IMG/VR virus record: IMGVR_UViG_3300045303_000121
Span: 1-37,142 of that record
Direction: 5' to 3' (one strand)
Origin: a virus
Length of the DNA: 37,142 nt
Of the stretch, positions 35,491-37,142 are shown in pieces. Positions within the stretch are counted from its first letter, which is position 1. Each line of letters opens with the position of its first letter. Under the pieces are notes generated by a model that had not been told where the DNA came from, did no database searches, and saw only the letters and a list, made by a program, of their open reading frames with translations. Both the position numbers and the translations under genes were made by a program.

Positions 35491-37142
35491 TAGTGAATCT
35501 CCACTATCTTTCCGCTATCGTCACGGACTACCTTACGCGGCTTGCTTAAGTGCTCTTTCAATTCCTTTAAGGCAGGACCGAGAGCGCCTTCGACTTGCTT
35601 GTAAGCAGCTGCGGTGGGGGCTTCAGTTTTTTCCTGCTCCTGCTTTCCTTTTTGGTCTTGTAGCTTCGTTTGTTGTTCACCCTGTATGGCAGCAATTTCT
35701 TTTTCATGTGCTTGGGCTTGTTCGGCTTGCTGAGCCGCTTGTTGTCCTTTCATTTCGGCAATCATCAAATTGGTTTGATTGGTTGCATCGGCAATGACAC
35801 GGGCATTTTCAAGCTTCATGGCTTCAATCTGCTGCTCGTGCTGCATCTTCAGTTGCTCAAGTTGCGCGGCATGCTCCTTTTCTGCCATATCGAGCTGGGC
35901 TTTAGTCTGTAGCTCAAGGCCATGACGCTGGGATTCTAACTGCTGCTTGGATTCCTCTGTCTGCATGATGGCTTGGTGCTCGATAACTGAGTTTTGTCCT
36001 TCAGCCTGCACTTTCATTTGTGCGATCTTCTCATCGCTCGCTGCCTTTATCTGCGCGACTTCAATCGAATGATCCGGCGGCGGGGTTGGAGGTTGTGGGG
36101 CTTTCATCTTATCGAACGCATCCTCTACCGCCATCCCTAAGCGAGCACGTCGTATCACAGCCATGACAATTTCTTTGGCAGCCTCAACCGGCAATGCTTG
36201 AGATTGAACAATCGGGGCTAAGGCCGTCATAGTCTCGCTAATGCCGCTTAAGGTTTCACGTAGGCCCGCCATATCGCTTTCAAGCGTTCCGGCAATGGTT
36301 GAGTCAGTCTCTATGTCAATGCGGTACTGACGCATTGATGGGGACTTAATAAGCTGGCCTATGTCCTCCCAGGTAGGAACTTTGAGCAAGGCAGGGTCGA
36401 TGGGTTGAGGAGGAGGCATACCGGGTTGAGGCGGCATCTGTGCTCGTTGTGCCTGCATCATGAGCATCTGCTTTTCTTGCGGCGTGGGGAACTTCAAATC
36501 CGTCATCTGAGCAAAGGTAGAAATGTCGAATCGATCGCACATCACTGCCGCGGCTAATCGGAGCATGTCACGCTCATAGCGTTGTACCTCGCGTTGCATA
36601 CGTTGCAAGCGTACTGATGCATAGGTGCTCTTAAGCTGTTGCGCACCATAGGTCTCGTTCGCATCTGTGACACCACGAATAATGTCCGAGATCCCCGTCA
36701 GTTCATCAATAATAATCTTTTGCTTCTCGCGGGCCTCATAGAGCGATTCGAGGATTTTGACGAGCTGATCGGTCGGCATCCAGGTAATGGCTTTCTCAAG
36801 ACCCCCCGCTGAGGCATAGGCTGCGGCATTTTGAATGGGCACTAATTGCCCGTCGCTCGCATCCATGACGCCGGATATTTCAGTGAGTTTGCCATCGTAT
36901 AAACCGCGTAGTTTGAGCTCATTGACGATCCGGTCAATGCGCGCGCTGATCTTATCGAGTTCATCCGCCTGTTCTGAATAACCACTGAAATGGGTTAGTG
37001 GGAGAGTGGACCCGGTATTCTCAATGATCTTTAAGGGCTCAGGGTTAGGCCAGAAGTCAGGGAATTTAAGCGGTGGATCGCCATTCGGATTGGCTTTTGG
37101 ATAAAGCAATGTCTCGCAGTCTTCTTGTGTGAAGAAAACCTT
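35490..37142 (-). CDS. Portal protein, 5' end cut by the window edge
   Basis: The frame is open to the window edge (550 visible codons), so the start is outside. Visible features are EKAITWMPTDQLVKILESLYEAREKQK, DELTGISDIIRGVTDANETYGAQQLKSTYASVRLQRMQREVQRYERDMLRLAAAV and RYERD-type helices. These are typical of the stem and wing of podovirus portals. The last third is a very long Gln/Glu/Lys-rich coiled coil (residues 330-520 of the visible part). The portal forms the DNA gate at one vertex and starts capsid assembly. Terminase would lie beyond the right edge. Confidence 0.8.
   Translation of the reverse strand, partial: KVFFTQEDCETLLYPKANPNGDPPLKFPDFWPNPEPLKIIENTGSTLPLTHFSGYSEQADELDKISARIDRIVNELKLRGLYDGKLTEISGVMDASDGQLVPIQNAAAYASAGGLEKAITWMPTDQLVKILESLYEAREKQKIIIDELTGISDIIRGVTDANETYGAQQLKSTYASVRLQRMQREVQRYERDMLRLAAAVMCDRFDISTFAQMTDLKFPTPQEKQMLMMQAQRAQMPPQPGMPPPQPIDPALLKVPTWEDIGQLIKSPSMRQYRIDIETDSTIAGTLESDMAGLRETLSGISETMTALAPIVQSQALPVEAAKEIVMAVIRRARLGMAVEDAFDKMKAPQPPTPPPDHSIEVAQIKAASDEKIAQMKVQAEGQNSVIEHQAIMQTEESKQQLESQRHGLELQTKAQLDMAEKEHAAQLEQLKMQHEQQIEAMKLENARVIADATNQTNLMIAEMKGQQAAQQAEQAQAHEKEIAAIQGEQQTKLQDQKGKQEQEKTEAPTAAAYKQVEGALGPALKELKEHLSKPRKVVRDDSGKIVEIH

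Noticed and set aside
1-37142. CRISPR array
   Set aside because: No evenly spaced direct repeats were seen in the window.

Overview
The window is part of the genome of a tailed phage, or of a prophage, that infects a Gram-negative bacterium. The evidence is a contiguous virion cluster (portal, scaffold, major capsid, head-tail adaptor, internal virion proteins, tail fibres), a lysis region with a lipoprotein, an immunity switch with face-to-face promoters, and many tiny genes joined by ATGA or TAATG overlaps. There is no long tail-sheath, tube or tape-measure cluster. The adaptor, propeller-like protein and large internal virion proteins point to a short-tailed, podovirus-like particle, broadly like temperate Bcep22-type podoviruses. 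I assign no host species. No integrase, terminase, replicase, tRNA or CRISPR array is visible. The portal gene runs off the right edge, so terminase would be expected beyond it.

Layout: (1) 1-7185, minus strand: about 25 small accessory or delayed-early genes, mostly of unknown function. They include a HAD-like phosphatase and several Cys-rich small proteins. At the far end is a TnpB-family RNA-guided-nuclease-like gene whose stop codon overlaps a small helix-turn-helix gene cut by the window edge. (2) 3638-3918: a gene-free gap with a plus-strand promoter and an intrinsic terminator about 80 bases apart, which predicts a small RNA. (3) 7183-7305: an immunity switch with a Cro/CI-type repressor leftward, an early operon rightward, two matching operators and a third dyad, and a repressor promoter placed so that its mRNA should be leaderless. 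(4) 7306-13119, plus strand: the early operon, with an ERF single-strand annealing protein, a NinB-like protein, a Ref-like HNH nuclease, a DUF551 protein and small membrane proteins. One small gene (12458-12655) points the other way. (5) 13105-37142, minus strand: the late operon read from right to left. The order is portal, lectin-like and repeat-rich surface proteins, PASTA protein, scaffold, capsid, decoration-like protein, adaptor, propeller-like protein, GNAT acetyltransferase, S74-domain protein, two internal virion proteins, two tail fibres, holin candidates, M15 endolysin, exported protein, spanin-like pair, and a GH5 cellulase-like enzyme.

Two insertions stand out. A plus-strand HNH-type homing endonuclease (20177-20812) sits at the start of a tail-fibre gene and leaves behind a seven-codon remnant of an older fibre start. 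The tnpB gene lies inside a tight operon with no room for transposon ends, lacks the usual RuvC-II glutamate, and has a Glu elsewhere that could replace it.

The parts I would follow first are the TnpB-HTH operon with its dyad-containing promoter, the predicted small RNA near 3782-3860, the leaderless repressor switch, and the GH5 enzyme in the late operon. All functions are read from sequence patterns; no database search was possible.
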